Numbered from the stretch's first letter, positions 25,477-34,673 are shown. The stretch is 64,000 nt of DNA from Streptomyces albiflavescens (GCF_014645835.1 NZ_BMMM01000002.1:877233-941232); one strand, 5' to 3'. The notes: generated from the letters alone by a model not told the origin. Made by a program: numbers and translations.

Positions 25477-25866
25477 GTGCAGATCACGTTGGACAACCCG
25501 GCCTCCGCGCCCCAGCCCGCCAACGCCTACTACTCCCAGGTCGCCCGCGTCGAACTCCCGGGCGGAGGTGCGCTGTTGTATGTCTCCGGTCAGGTGGCGG
25601 ACGGCGCGGACCTGGCCGCTCAGAGCCGCGGCGTCTTCGAGGCCATCGACGCCCTGCTCAAGGCGTACGGCGCGACCCTCGCCGACATCATCAACATCCG
25701 TACATACCTGACCGACATCGACAAGCTCGCCGAATACGGCGCCGTGCGCCGGGAGTTCCTCACCGGCACCGCACCCACCAGCATGACCTTCGAGGCTTCC
25801 CGCCTCTTCAGGCCGGACGCCCTCATCGAGATCGAGGTCGTCGCCGCCACGGCCGGGTCGGAGTGA
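25477..25866 (+). CDS. RidA family enamine/imine deaminase
   Basis: A 129-residue YjgF/YER057c/UK114 protein. It hydrolyses reactive enamine or imine intermediates released by PLP enzymes. Typical segments are YYSQVARVELPGGGALLYVSGQVA, LADIINIRTYLTDI, and the C-terminal RPDALIEIEVVAA; the usual conserved Arg is expected near IRTYLTD. GTG 25477 has AAGGAA upstream. It is co-transcribed with the dehydrogenase gene. Confidence 0.93.
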   Translation: MQITLDNPASAPQPANAYYSQVARVELPGGGALLYVSGQVADGADLAAQSRGVFEAIDALLKAYGATLADIINIRTYLTDIDKLAEYGAVRREFLTGTAPTSMTFEASRLFRPDALIEIEVVAATAGSE

Positions 25867-25891
25867 TCCGTTCCGGGTGATACTGCCGCGC

Positions 25892-26221
25892 ATGAAGGCA
25901 GCGAACCTGGGCGTGCTCTTCCTCATCGAGCTCGGCGCCCTCGCGGCCGTCGGGTACTGGGGATTCACCCGCGATGTGGCCACGCCGCTCGCCTGGTTCC
26001 TCGGCCTCGGCGCACCGGCCGTGCTGATCGCGCTGTGGGGGCTGTTCGGCTCACCGAAGGCGAGGTACAAGACGCGCGGCGCGGTCCGCGTCGGCTTCGA
26101 GGTGCTCTGGTTCGGGGCCGGCGTGGTCGCCCTGCTGCTCGCCGGGGCATACGTCTGGGGGATCGCTTTCGCCGCCTTGTGTGCGGCGAGCAAGACGCCG
26201 GCCGTCATCTGGCGTCAGTGA
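25892..26221 (+). CDS. YrdB family (DUF2568) small membrane protein
   Basis: A 109-residue protein with four hydrophobic segments and the family stretches NLGVLFLIELGALAAVGYWGF, ALWGLFGSPKARY and GFEVLWFGAGVVALL. ATG 25892 gives the typical N-terminus; a GTG five codons upstream is possible. It lies close behind the RidA gene and is convergent with a TetR gene, with only 16 bases between stops. Function unknown. Confidence 0.88.
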   Translation: MKAANLGVLFLIELGALAAVGYWGFTRDVATPLAWFLGLGAPAVLIALWGLFGSPKARYKTRGAVRVGFEVLWFGAGVVALLLAGAYVWGIAFAALCAASKTPAVIWRQ

Positions 26222-26237
26222 GACGGCCGTCGGGGCC

Positions 26238-26795
26238 TCAGGTCTCGCCCAGCAGTGCGAGAAAGTCCCTGAACGCCCCCGGCATGTCCACCGACTCCGG
26301 ATCCAGCAGCCACTGGTACTGGAGTCCGTCCATCACCGCCACGAGCAGGGGGGCGGTGCGCTCGGGCGTGAGCCCGTTCGGCAGCCGCTCCCCGTACTCG
26401 GCGCGCAGCACCGTCGCCATGCTCGCGCGCACCCGGGCGTACCGCTCGGTGAAGTACTCGCGCGCCGGATGTCCCTCCGTGACGCTCTCGCCGAGCAGCG
26501 CCGAGAAGGTCTGGATGATCCCGGGCCGCATGGCGTTGTACTCGACCAGAGAGGCGAGCAGATCGACCCGCCACTGGGTGTCCGGCACGGCGTCCCACTG
26601 GTCGCGCTCCTCGAGGACGGCGACGAGCAGGGCGTCCTTCGTCGGGAAGTAGTGCAGCAGCCCCTGTTGGGTGAGTCCCACACGCTCCGCGACCGAGGCC
26701 AGGCTCGCGCCCCGGTAACCGCGCTCGGCGATCACCTCCAGGGCCGCCCGGACGATCTCCGCGCGCCGCTCCTCGCTTCTGGCCCTGGTGTTCAT
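26238..26795 (-). CDS. TetR family transcriptional regulator
   Basis: A 185-residue regulator. The N-terminal HTH is RAEIVRAALEVIAERGYRGASLASVAERVGLTQQGLLHYFPTKDALL, strong TetR/AcrR. The ligand domain ends LDPESVDMPGAFRDFLALL. ATG 26795 may be leaderless: TACGGT lies 6 bases upstream and no ribosome-binding site is visible. It is divergent from a GH3 glycosidase gene, so it may control it; a CTACC-N8-GGTAG inverted repeat lies in the gap. Confidence 0.9.
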   Translation of the reverse strand: MNTRARSEERRAEIVRAALEVIAERGYRGASLASVAERVGLTQQGLLHYFPTKDALLVAVLEERDQWDAVPDTQWRVDLLASLVEYNAMRPGIIQTFSALLGESVTEGHPAREYFTERYARVRASMATVLRAEYGERLPNGLTPERTAPLLVAVMDGLQYQWLLDPESVDMPGAFRDFLALLGET

Positions 26796-26849
26796 GGCGT
26801 CACCGTACGACATCCGATCACCCTGAATATAACGGCAAGATTACGAAAC

Positions 26850-26867
26850 CTACCGCTCTACAGGTAG
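26850..26867. promoter_or_regulatory. Candidate operator CTACC-N8-GGTAG
   Basis: Inverted repeat in the divergent gap between the TetR gene (start 26795) and the GH3 gene (start 26916). Size and location fit a TetR operator, but a transcript hairpin is also possible. Confidence 0.4.
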
Positions 26868-26915
26868 CGGGTGCAGGATGAAGACGTCCAAGGACTTCGA
26901 CGAGGAGGTGCCGCC

Positions 26916-29375
26916 GTGGCGGAAACAGCGGAGAACGCGGGGATGAAGGCCGGGAACGTGGCCGATCAGGCCCGCGAGGCGGTCGTCGAGGCAGCCCTCG
27001 GCAAGCTCGGCCTGGACGCGAAGGCGAGGCTGCTGTCCGGCAAGGACATGTGGTCGCTGCCCGCGCTCCCGGAGATCGGGCTGACGTCCCTGGTCATGTC
27101 CGACGGTCCGATCGGCGTCCGCGGAGTCCACTGGACCGCGGACGACCCGTCCATCGCGCTCCCGTCCCCGACCGCCCTCGCCGCCACCTGGGACCCGGCC
27201 CTCGCCCACCGCGCCGGCGCCCTGCTCGCCCAGGAGGCCCGCCGCAAGAGGGTCCACGTCCTGCTCGCCCCGACCGTCAACCTGCACCGCTCCCCGCTCG
27301 GCGGCCGTCACTTCGAGGCGTACAGCGAGGACCCGTATCTGACCGGCCGGATCGGCAGCGGTTACGTGCGGGGCGTGCAGTCCGGCGGCGTCGGCACCAC
27401 CGTCAAGCACTTCGTCGCCAACGACGCCGAGACCGACCGCTTCACGGTCAGCAACGTGGTCTCCGAACGCGCCCTGCGCGAGCTGTACTTGGCTCCCTTC
27501 GAGGCCATCGTCGAGAACGCCCACCCCTGGGGCATCATGACGGCCTACAACTCGGTCAACGGCACCACGATGACCGAGCACCGCTACCTGGTGAACGAGA
27601 TCCTGCGCGGCGAATGGGGCTTCGACGGCTTCAACGTCTCCGACTGGACGGCCGCCCGCTCGACCACCGGCGACATCGAGGGCGGCCTCGACGTCGCCAT
27701 GCCCGGCCCGCAGACCGTGTACGGCGCACCGCTGGCCGCCGCCGTGCGCGCCGGCGAGGTCGAGGAGGCCAAGGTCGACGAGGCCGTCCGCAACGTGCTC
27801 CGCCTCGCCGCCCGCGTCGGCATCCTGGACGGCGCCGAGCCGGTCGTCACCGAGCCGCCCGCCGCCATCGACGGCGAGGCGCTGGCCCGCGAGATCGCCC
27901 GCCGCGCCTTCGTCCTCGTACGCAACGAACGTCAGGCCCTGCCCCTGAAACCCGGCACAGTCGCCCTCATCGGCGCGGCCGCCCGCGACGCCCGTGTCCT
28001 CGGCGGAGGCTCCGCCACCGTCTTCCCCACCCGGATCGTCTCGCCCCTCGACGGCCTCACCGCCGCCCTCCCCGAGGGCAGCCTCACGTACGCCGTGGGC
28101 GCCGACCCGACCGAGGAACTCGCGGTGGCCGACAAGGGGTTCGAGCTGCGCGCCGTCTGCCGCGACGCGAACGGCGAGGTCATCGGCAGCGGCTCCGCGC
28201 CCAACGGCCAGATCCAGTGGATGGGTGACGACCTCCCCGAGGGTGTCACCCACGACACCCTCCACACGGTCGAACTGACCGGCACCTTCACCCCGCGCGA
28301 CAGCGGCCCGCACACCTTCGGCATCAAGGGCCTGGGGGCGTTCACCCTCACCGTCGACGGCACGACGTACTTCGACGACGCCCAGCGCACCGACAAGGAC
28401 GACCCCTTCGAGGCGTTCTTCGGCGCTCCGGTGCCCCGCGCCCAGGCCGAACTGACCGCGGGCGAGCCGGTCGAGGTCTCCCTCACCCACGTGGTCACTC
28501 TCCCCGAGGGCATCCCGATGAAGGTCGTCGGCTTCTCACTCGCCCATCAGGAGCCGCAGCGCGACGCGGACGAGCTGATCGCCGAGGCCGTCGAGGCCGC
28601 CCGCGCCGCCGACACCGCGGTCGTCGTGGTCGCCACCACCGACCGCGTCGAGTCCGAGGGCTACGACCGCAAGGACCTCCGACTCCCGGGCCGCCAGGAC
28701 GAGCTGGTGCACGCCGTCGCCGCCGCCAACCCGAACACCGTCGTGGTCGTCAACTCCGGCTCCCCGGTGGAACTGCCGTGGCGCGACGAGGTCGCCGCCG
28801 TGCTCTTGACCTGGTTCCCCGGCCAGGAGGGCGGCGCCGCGCTCGCCGACGTCCTCACCGGCGCGCACGAGCCGGGCGGCCGGCTGCCCAGCACCTGGGG
28901 TTCCTTCGCGGACGCCCCGGTCACCCAGGTGGTTCCGGCCGACGGAGAGCTGCCCTACACCGAAGGCGTGTTCATCGGCTACCGCGCCTGGGAGAAGGAA
29001 GGGAAGACCCCCTCGTACCCCTTCGGGCACGGCCTCGGCTACACCGATTGGACGTATGAGTCCCTCGAGATCAGCGGTATGACCGCCACGATCCGTGTGC
29101 ACAACTCGGGTGAGCGCGCCGGGCGCGAGGTCGTCCAGGTCTATCTGGCTCCGGTGGAGGCCGACGCCGAGCGGCCCGCCCGCTGGCTCGCCGGCTTCGC
29201 GGGCGTCGAGGCCGGACCGGGCGAGAGTGTCGAGGCCGTTGTGGACCTCCCGCGCCGCGCCTTCGAGATCTGGGACGAGAACGTGGCATCGTGGGCGTTT
29301 GTGAAGGGTTCGTACGAGGTTCAGGCGGGCCGTTCGATCATCGACCGCAGGGTCGCGGCGGCGATTAACGTCTGA
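26916..29375 (+). CDS. GH3 family beta-glucosidase with PA14 insert
   Basis: An 819-residue cytoplasmic glycoside hydrolase (no signal peptide). The N-terminal GH3 barrel includes VLLAPTVNLHRSPLGGRHFE, KHFVANDAETDR and the nucleophile Asp243 in GFDGFNVSDW. The C-terminal alpha/beta sandwich follows, interrupted at about residues 395-560 by a PA14-like beta region (TFTPRDSGPHTFGIKGLG), and the end is a fibronectin III-like domain. This plan is common in bacterial beta-glucosidases and beta-xylosidases that cleave imported oligosaccharides. GTG 26916 has GAGGAGGTG upstream. A divergent TetR gene is the likely regulator. Confidence 0.94.
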   Translation: MAETAENAGMKAGNVADQAREAVVEAALGKLGLDAKARLLSGKDMWSLPALPEIGLTSLVMSDGPIGVRGVHWTADDPSIALPSPTALAATWDPALAHRAGALLAQEARRKRVHVLLAPTVNLHRSPLGGRHFEAYSEDPYLTGRIGSGYVRGVQSGGVGTTVKHFVANDAETDRFTVSNVVSERALRELYLAPFEAIVENAHPWGIMTAYNSVNGTTMTEHRYLVNEILRGEWGFDGFNVSDWTAARSTTGDIEGGLDVAMPGPQTVYGAPLAAAVRAGEVEEAKVDEAVRNVLRLAARVGILDGAEPVVTEPPAAIDGEALAREIARRAFVLVRNERQALPLKPGTVALIGAAARDARVLGGGSATVFPTRIVSPLDGLTAALPEGSLTYAVGADPTEELAVADKGFELRAVCRDANGEVIGSGSAPNGQIQWMGDDLPEGVTHDTLHTVELTGTFTPRDSGPHTFGIKGLGAFTLTVDGTTYFDDAQRTDKDDPFEAFFGAPVPRAQAELTAGEPVEVSLTHVVTLPEGIPMKVVGFSLAHQEPQRDADELIAEAVEAARAADTAVVVVATTDRVESEGYDRKDLRLPGRQDELVHAVAAANPNTVVVVNSGSPVELPWRDEVAAVLLTWFPGQEGGAALADVLTGAHEPGGRLPSTWGSFADAPVTQVVPADGELPYTEGVFIGYRAWEKEGKTPSYPFGHGLGYTDWTYESLEISGMTATIRVHNSGERAGREVVQVYLAPVEADAERPARWLAGFAGVEAGPGESVEAVVDLPRRAFEIWDENVASWAFVKGSYEVQAGRSIIDRRVAAAINV

Positions 29376-29399
29376 TCCGGGACAAGCTCCCCACCGAGC

Positions 29400-29435
29400 A
29401 GCCCCGGTCCGGAACCTGACCTCCGGGCCGGGGCT
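29400..29435 (+). terminator. Hairpin terminator after the GH3 gene
   Basis: AGCCCCGGTCCGG / CCGGGCCGGGGCT pair with one mismatch around a 10-base loop, 25 bases after the GH3 stop. Confidence 0.75.
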
Positions 29436-29500
29436 CGTCGCCTCTCGGGCACCTGTGGCAGACTCGCGGGCCGATACACGCCGGTTCGGGGGAGAAGCGC

Positions 29501-30436
29501 ATGTACCCAGGTCAGCAGCAAGGTCCGTACCCGCCTCAGCAGGGCTACCCGCCCCAGCAGCCGTACCCGCCCCAGCAGGGCAACCCGCAGCAGCCCTATC
29601 CGCCTCAACAGGGCTACCCGCAGCAGCCGTACCCGCCTCAGCAGGGCCACCCGCAGCAGGGATACCCCCAACAGCCGTACCAGCCCTACCCGCCGCAGCC
29701 AGGGCCTCAGCAGCCGATGGCTCCCCAACAGAGCCTGGGCGACGCCCGGATGAGGCTGGACCCGAACCTGAGTGCCGGTCAGCGCGAGCTGGTGCTGAAG
29801 ATCCAGCAGACCAGCAAGGTGTACGCGTTCGGCTTCGTCCTGGGCATCCCGCTGACCTTCGGCGGCGCCCACTACGGCATCACCGAGAAGCCGATCGGCT
29901 TCGCCGGGACCGGGCTCGGCCTCGTCGGCCTGGTCGTCGGCGTCCTCGCCCTGCTGAAGGCGAGGGGCCTCAAGGAGCAGCTGCGCCGGCTCACCCCGGA
30001 CGCCTGGCGCTCCCCGGCAGCACACCTGCCGAGCGCCCGCAAAGCGGCCACGCAGGCCGCGTACGTCAATGGCGTCCTGGTCCTGCTGTCCCTGAGCGCC
30101 GCCGGCTATCTGCTCGTCAAGGGCGCCGACTGGGGCGCGTACGGCAACTCGTTCGGCTTCGGCGGGCTGATGCTCGCCGCGTTCATCCCGCTCGGCATGG
30201 GGATCGCCGCCGCGACGACGATCCCGCAGCTGCTCCAGGTCATTCCGGCCGGTGCCCGGGTCGGCCAGAGCCTGTACTCCATCATCATGGCGCTGGGGGC
30301 GCTGATCCTATTCAACGGGATCAAGGGCTTCGACCCGCTCCCCATCGCCGTCGGCGGCGGCGTCACCGCGATCTGCCTGGGCGCCATGTCGATCCTCGGC
30401 AAGGCCACCAAGCGGATGCGCGGCGAGAGCTCCTGA
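29501..30436 (+). CDS. Membrane protein with YPPQQ-type repeat N-terminus
   Basis: A 311-residue protein of unknown function. The first 75 residues are a Pro/Gln/Tyr/Gly repeat (units such as [11 protein letters not shown] and [10 protein letters not shown]), probably disordered and cytoplasmic. Then come a short charged region ([19 protein letters not shown]) and five or six hydrophobic segments ([71 protein letters not shown]). The DNA repeat is built of 15-30 base units that can expand or contract. Convergent with the frameshifted epimerase; only 4 bases separate the stops. Confidence 0.82.
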   Translation: MYPGQQQGPYPPQQGYPPQQPYPPQQGNPQQPYPPQQGYPQQPYPPQQGHPQQGYPQQPYQPYPPQPGPQQPMAPQQSLGDARMRLDPNLSAGQRELVLKIQQTSKVYAFGFVLGIPLTFGGAHYGITEKPIGFAGTGLGLVGLVVGVLALLKARGLKEQLRRLTPDAWRSPAAHLPSARKAATQAAYVNGVLVLLSLSAAGYLLVKGADWGAYGNSFGFGGLMLAAFIPLGMGIAAATTIPQLLQVIPAGARVGQSLYSIIMALGALILFNGIKGFDPLPIAVGGGVTAICLGAMSILGKATKRMRGESS

Positions 30437-30440
30437 ACTC

Positions 30441-31455
30441 CTAGTCGCGCACGGCGAATCCGTACACCGTCTCCCATCTGTACACCCCGCCCGGCCGCAG
30501 CTCCGTGCTCGGGAACTCCGGCCGGTTCGGGGAGTCCGGGAAGTGCTGTGTCTCCAGCGCGATGCCGTCGCCGGGCGCGAAGGGGTCGCCCAGGTGGTCC
30601 GCGGTGTAGAGCTGCAGCCCAGGTTCGGTGGTCGCCACGGTCAGCACGCGCCCGGAGACGGGGTCGTGCAGCTCCGCGACCTCGGCGGCCGCCGGCGTGA
30701 CCCCCTTGTCGAGCACGAAGTTGTGGTCGTACCCGGCGCCGGCCTTCCGCGCCTGCCGGAAGTCGAAGCGCGTGCCCTCGACGGGGGCGAGCTCCCCGGT
30801 CGGGATGAGATCGGCGTCCACCGGCGTCAGCCGCGAGGCGGCGATGCGCACTTCGTGCCCGCTCGCGCTCCCCGATCCGCTCAGGTTCCAGTAGGTGTGG
30901 TTCGTCAGGTTCACCACGGTCGGCGCGTCGGTGACAGCCTCGCAGACGATCCGCAGCGCGCCTTCCTCGCCGAGGGTGTACGTCGCCGAGACCTCCAGGC
31001 GGCCCGGGAAGCCCTCCTCGCCGTGCGGGCTGACCCGGGTGAGCCGCACTCCGTGCTCGACCGGCTCGGCGTCCCACACACACTTGTCGAAGCCGAGCTC
31101 CCCGCCGTGCAGGCAGTTGGGCCCGTCGTTCCGGGGGGAGGTGGTAGTTCAGACCGTCGAGGGGGAAGCGGCCGCCCGCGATCCGGTTGGCGTACCGTCC
31201 GACCAATGCCCCGAAGTACGGCTCCGGATGCGCGAGGTAGCCGGCCAGGTCCGGGAACCCCAGCACCACATCCACGGCCCGCCCTTCCCCACTCCCGACT
31301 TGGCTGGAGCGGGGGGACTCCCCTCGGTCGGGAACCTCGACCGACTGCACGATCCCGCCGTACGTCAGGACCCGCACCCGCACGCCGGACCGCTCCAGTG
31401 TCCAGCGGTGGACCGGGGTGCCGTCGGGAAGGGTGCCGAAGAGTTCGCTGCGCAT
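30441..31455 (-). pseudogene. Aldose 1-epimerase with a single-base frameshift
   Basis: Two frames together make one galactose mutarotase. The N-terminal part (from ATG 31455) carries LFGTLPDGTPVHRWTL, TYGGIVQSVEVPDRG and FGALVGRYANRIAGG, then leaves frame at about 31131-31138 after DGLNYHLPP. The C-terminal part continues in the next frame (NDGPNCLHGGELGFDK, NLTNHTYWNLSG, ETQHFPDSPNRPEFPSTEL) to the stop at 30441. One extra base in a run of C/G (six C on the coding strand) explains it. This could be a real inactivating mutation or a sequencing error at a homopolymer. An in-frame hairpin repeat copy (R1-E) lies in the N-terminal part. The start looks leaderless: TAGGCT is 7 bases before ATG. 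Confidence 0.85.
31283..31323 (-). repeat. Dispersed hairpin repeat inside the epimerase gene (R1-E)
   Basis: On the minus strand: GGGGAGTCCCCCC, then GCTCCAGCCAAGTCGGGAG, then TGGGGAAGG. It is a diverged copy of R1, and here the R1 sense strand is the coding strand (opposite to the copies in fabH and the zinc dehydrogenase). It encodes GESPRSSQVGSGEG without breaking the frame. Confidence 0.8.
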
Positions 31456-31492
31456 GATCGAAAGCCTAGGCCAACGATCTGTGCGGGAGTGG

Positions 31493-32389
31493 TCATGCCA
31501 CCGGCTTCTTCGCCGTCACCATGCGGTACGCGATCTCCGCCAGCCGGGCCTGGCCGTCCTTGCTCGGGTGGAACCAGTCCCAGTGGCTCAACTGGTCCGT
31601 TCCGAAGCGGTAGTCGAAGACCGCGCCCCCGTCGAAGCGGCAGCGCCGGTCCTTGGCGCAGACCTCCCGAAGAACCTCGTTGTACGCCTCCACCCGGTCC
31701 TGCACCCTGGCGCGCCGCAGGGTCGCCGCCGAGTCCAGGGCGTCCGCGTCGTCCAGCATCGAGGGGCAGATGCCCAGCTTCCACACCTGCTTGCCCACCG
31801 GGTTGGTGCGGCCCTGGGACCACAGCCGCTTCAGGTCCGGCACGCTCGACACGTACACCTGCGTCTTGGGCAGGGCGCTGCGCAGCGTCCGCATCGCGTC
31901 CTCGAAATCGGCGCGGAAGTCGGCGACGGAGGTCATCGCCGAGGCGGAGGAGCGGCAGGCGTCATTGGCACCCGCCATCACGGTCACCAGCTCCGGCTTC
32001 CTGGTCGCCGCCTGTGCCATCTGGCCGGGGAGATCCGCCATCCGCGCACCGGTCACCGCGTAGTTCCAACTGTGCTCGGCGGCCCCGGCCGTGCCGAGCA
32101 GCCGTACGGCCAGACTCCGTACCTTCACGTCGCTGCCCGTCGCCCAGGACGCCTCGGGGCAGTCCGACAACACGGCGCACGCGTCGAAGCCGCGGGTGAT
32201 GGAGTCGCCGACCGCGGCCACCGACTGCGGGCTGCGGTCCCAGGTGGGCTTCGGGGAGGGGAGCGCCTTCGCCGTCGTACCTCTTGGGGCCGGGGAGTTG
32301 CCACCGGAGGCGTCGCACCCGGCGATGCCCAGCAGAGCCGCCGCCGCGACGGCGAGGACGGCCCGTGAACGGTGGCTGCGCTTCGGCAT
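31493..32389 (-). CDS. SGNH/GDSL hydrolase lipoprotein
   Basis: A 298-residue exported esterase or lipase-like hydrolase. The start MPKRSHRSRAVLAVAAAALL leads to the lipobox GIAGC, so it is membrane anchored. The catalytic Ser is in GDSITRGFD, block III Asn in MAGANDACR, and the Asp/His pair is in SHWDWFHPS near the C-terminus. ATG 32389 has AGGGG upstream. The substrate is unknown. It is divergent from the DUF3145 gene across a 220-bp gap. Confidence 0.9.
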   Translation of the reverse strand: MPKRSHRSRAVLAVAAAALLGIAGCDASGGNSPAPRGTTAKALPSPKPTWDRSPQSVAAVGDSITRGFDACAVLSDCPEASWATGSDVKVRSLAVRLLGTAGAAEHSWNYAVTGARMADLPGQMAQAATRKPELVTVMAGANDACRSSASAMTSVADFRADFEDAMRTLRSALPKTQVYVSSVPDLKRLWSQGRTNPVGKQVWKLGICPSMLDDADALDSAATLRRARVQDRVEAYNEVLREVCAKDRRCRFDGGAVFDYRFGTDQLSHWDWFHPSKDGQARLAEIAYRMVTAKKPVA

Positions 32390-32609
32390 CCCCTGGTCCC
32401 CTCGTTCGTTGTGCAGGGTCGAACGCCACCCCTTGGACACGGTCGGTCAGCACGCGCGTCCCGTTGGGTGAAACCTCGGTGTTTCCAGGCGTCGGGACCG
32501 ACGGTACGTCACACTCCTTGCCCCGCTGCACGGTAGCCTCGCCCCGTGGCCGCCCTGCCACTGCCGTTCCGCTAAGTTACAAGATGTCTCGCTCTGTCCG
32601 GAGGCCCCA

Positions 32610-33104
32610 GTGACGACACGTGGAGTTCTCTACGTGCACTCCGCGCCCCGCGCGCTGTGCCCGCACGTCGAGTGGGCGGTCGCGGGGGTGCTCGGCACGC
32701 GTGTGAACCTCGACTGGATCCGGCAGCCCGCGTCACCGGGCACCTGGAGATCCGAGTTCTCCTGGAAGGGCGAGGTCGGCACCGCCTCCAAGCTGGCCTC
32801 CGCGCTGCGCGGCTGGCAGATGCTGCGCTTCGAGGTCACCGCCGAACCGTGCCCCACGGCCGAGGGCGAGCGCTACAGCTGCACCCCCGAGCTCGGCATC
32901 TTCCACGCGGTCACCGGAATCCACGGCGACATCCTGATCCCCGAGGACCGACTGCGCGCCGCCCTCCTCCGCTCCCAGCGAGGCGAAACCGACCTGGAGG
33001 CCGAACTCGCCAAGCTCCTGGGCAAGCCCTGGGACGACGAGTTGGAGCCCTTCCGATACGCGGGCGAGGGCGCCCCGGTCCGCTGGCTTCACCAAGTGGT
33101 CTGA
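32610..33104 (+). CDS. DUF3145 family protein
   Basis: A 164-residue actinobacterial protein of unknown function, opening VTTRGVLYVHSAPRALCPHVEWAV (the family hallmark) and continuing CTPELGIFHAVTGIHGDILIPEDRLR. GTG 32610 has GGAGG upstream. In Streptomyces it is conserved beside the fatty-acid synthase operon, as here (from memory), which hints at a link to lipid metabolism. No catalytic motif is seen. Confidence 0.92.
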   Translation: MTTRGVLYVHSAPRALCPHVEWAVAGVLGTRVNLDWIRQPASPGTWRSEFSWKGEVGTASKLASALRGWQMLRFEVTAEPCPTAEGERYSCTPELGIFHAVTGIHGDILIPEDRLRAALLRSQRGETDLEAELAKLLGKPWDDELEPFRYAGEGAPVRWLHQVV

Positions 33105-33210
33105 CCCCCTTGTGCGCTTGAGCCGGGGCCGCTCTCGCGGAAGTGGTCGCTCGCCGCGGGGGTTCCTCAACTGATGGGTGCGGTGCTCGTCGTTCGAACA
33201 CCGCAACCTG

Positions 33211-33263
33211 CACGTAAGGGGAGGGCCCACCCGACATCTCCGGGTGGGCCCTCCCCTTACGTG
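33211..33263. terminator. Strong bidirectional terminator after the fab operon
   Basis: Perfect 23-bp arms (CACGTAAGGGGAGGGCCC followed by ACCCG, and its complement) with a 7-base loop, between convergent DUF3145 (stop 33104) and fabF (stop 33274). Confidence 0.93.
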
Positions 33264-33273
33264 GCCGTCGTGA

Positions 33274-34545
33274 TCAGACCGACCGGAACGCCAGCACCAC
33301 GTTGTGCCCACCGAACCCGAACGAGTCGTTGAGGGCGGCGATCCGTCCCTCGACGGGGAGCTTGCGGGCCTCACCGCGAACGATGTCGGCGGCGGCCTCC
33401 GCCTCGGGGTCGAGGTTGTCCACGTTGATGGTCGGCGGCGCGACCCGGTGGTACAGCGCGAGCACGGACGCGACCGACTCCACGCCCCCCGCGCCACCGA
33501 GGAGGTGGCCCGTCATCGACTTGGTGGCGGACACCGCCATGTGGTCGGCGTCGTCGCCGAACACCTTGCGCAGAGCCTTCAGCTCGGCCACGTCACCGGC
33601 CGGGGTCGAGGTCGCGTGCGCGTTGACGTGCACGATCTCGGCCGGGTCCAGGTCGGTGTTGTCGAGCAGGTTCTGCAGCGCGTGCGAGATGCCGCGGCCC
33701 TCGGGCTCCGGCTGCACGATGTCGTGGGCGTCGGCCGAGATGCCCTGGCCGACCGCCTCCGCGTAGACGCGGGCGCCGCGCTTGGCGGCGTGCTCGGCCG
33801 ACTCCAGGACGAGGACGCCGGCGCCCTCACCGAGGACGAAGCCGTCACGGGCGACGTCGTAGGGGCGCGAGGCGCCCTGCGGGTCATCGTTGTTCTTGGA
33901 CATCGCCATCATGTTGCCGAACGCGGCGATGGGCAGCGGGTGGATGGCCGCCTCGGTGCCACCGGCGACGACGACGTCGGCACGGCCGGTGCGGATCATC
34001 TCGATGGCGTAGCCGATGGCCTCGGCGCCCGAGGCACAGGCGGAGACCGGGGTGTGCACGCCGGCGCGGGCGCCGACGGCGAGGCCCACATTGGCGGACG
34101 GGCCGTTCGGCATCAGCATCGGCACGGTGTGCGGGGAGACACGGCGTACGCCCTTCTCCTTCAGCACGTCGTACTGGTCGAGCAGGGTCGTCACGCCGCC
34201 GATGCCGGAGGCGATGACCGCGCCGAGCCGGTCGGGGTCGACGCTTGCGTCCTCGCCCGCCTTGTCGGTGTAACCGGCGTCCGCCCAGGCCTCCTTGGCC
34301 GCGATCAGCGCGAACTGCGCCGAGCGGTCCAGGCGGCGGGCCTGCGGGCGGGGAATGACCTCGCCCGGCTCCACGGCGATCTGCGCCGCGATGCGGACCG
34401 CCTGATCGGCGGCCCACTCCTGCTCCAGGGCGCGGACACCGGAACGTCCGGCGACCAGGCCCTCCCAGGTAGAGGCTGCGTCGCCACCCAGCGGTGTGGT
34501 TGCGCCGATACCGGTGACGACCACGGTGCGATTGGTCGGGCTCAC
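33274..34545 (-). CDS. fabF: Beta-ketoacyl-ACP synthase II
   Basis: A 423-residue condensing enzyme that elongates acyl-ACP with malonyl-ACP in type II fatty-acid synthesis. The active-site Cys is in HTPVSACASGAEA; the two catalytic His lie in VHVNAHATSTPAGD and MTGHLLGGAGGVES, with Lys in ATKSMTGH; the Gly-rich C-terminus NDSFGFGGHNVVL is typical. GTG 34545. It is last in the operon fabD-fabH-acpP-fabF, separated from acpP by 128 bases holding three small hairpins that may lower its expression relative to ACP. Confidence 0.97.
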   Translation of the reverse strand: MSPTNRTVVVTGIGATTPLGGDAASTWEGLVAGRSGVRALEQEWAADQAVRIAAQIAVEPGEVIPRPQARRLDRSAQFALIAAKEAWADAGYTDKAGEDASVDPDRLGAVIASGIGGVTTLLDQYDVLKEKGVRRVSPHTVPMLMPNGPSANVGLAVGARAGVHTPVSACASGAEAIGYAIEMIRTGRADVVVAGGTEAAIHPLPIAAFGNMMAMSKNNDDPQGASRPYDVARDGFVLGEGAGVLVLESAEHAAKRGARVYAEAVGQGISADAHDIVQPEPEGRGISHALQNLLDNTDLDPAEIVHVNAHATSTPAGDVAELKALRKVFGDDADHMAVSATKSMTGHLLGGAGGVESVASVLALYHRVAPPTINVDNLDPEAEAAADIVRGEARKLPVEGRIAALNDSFGFGGHNVVLAFRSV

Positions 34546-34600
34546 GGGAATTCTTTCTCCAACGGATACGAGGATTCAGCGGCGCCACCGCCGGGTGGCG

Positions 34601-34659
34601 GGGCATACAGCCCAGGCGGACCAAGGGCTTTCAGCCCGGGTGAACCGGGCCTTCAGCCC
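34601..34659 (-). repeat. Three tandem mini-hairpins between acpP and fabF
   Basis: GGGC-ATACA-GCCC (34601-34613), GGGCTTTCAGCCC (34625-34637) and GGGCCTTCAGCCC (34647-34659) recur with a period of 22-24 bases. A further CGCCACC-GCCG-GGTGGCG hairpin lies at about 34583-34600. The transcript here would fold into a row of stems, which could stabilise acpP mRNA or reduce read-through into fabF. Confidence 0.75.
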
Positions 34660-34673
34660 AGGTGATCGGAAGA

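Noticed and set aside
29501-29730. CAG/CCG-rich repeats as a CRISPR or satellite
   Set aside because: The repeats are in frame and encode a Pro/Gln/Tyr tail; there are no spacers.
34546-34673. Hairpins between acpP and fabF as a full terminator
   Set aside because: fabF follows directly in the same orientation and has no separate promoter that I can see, so complete termination is unlikely.
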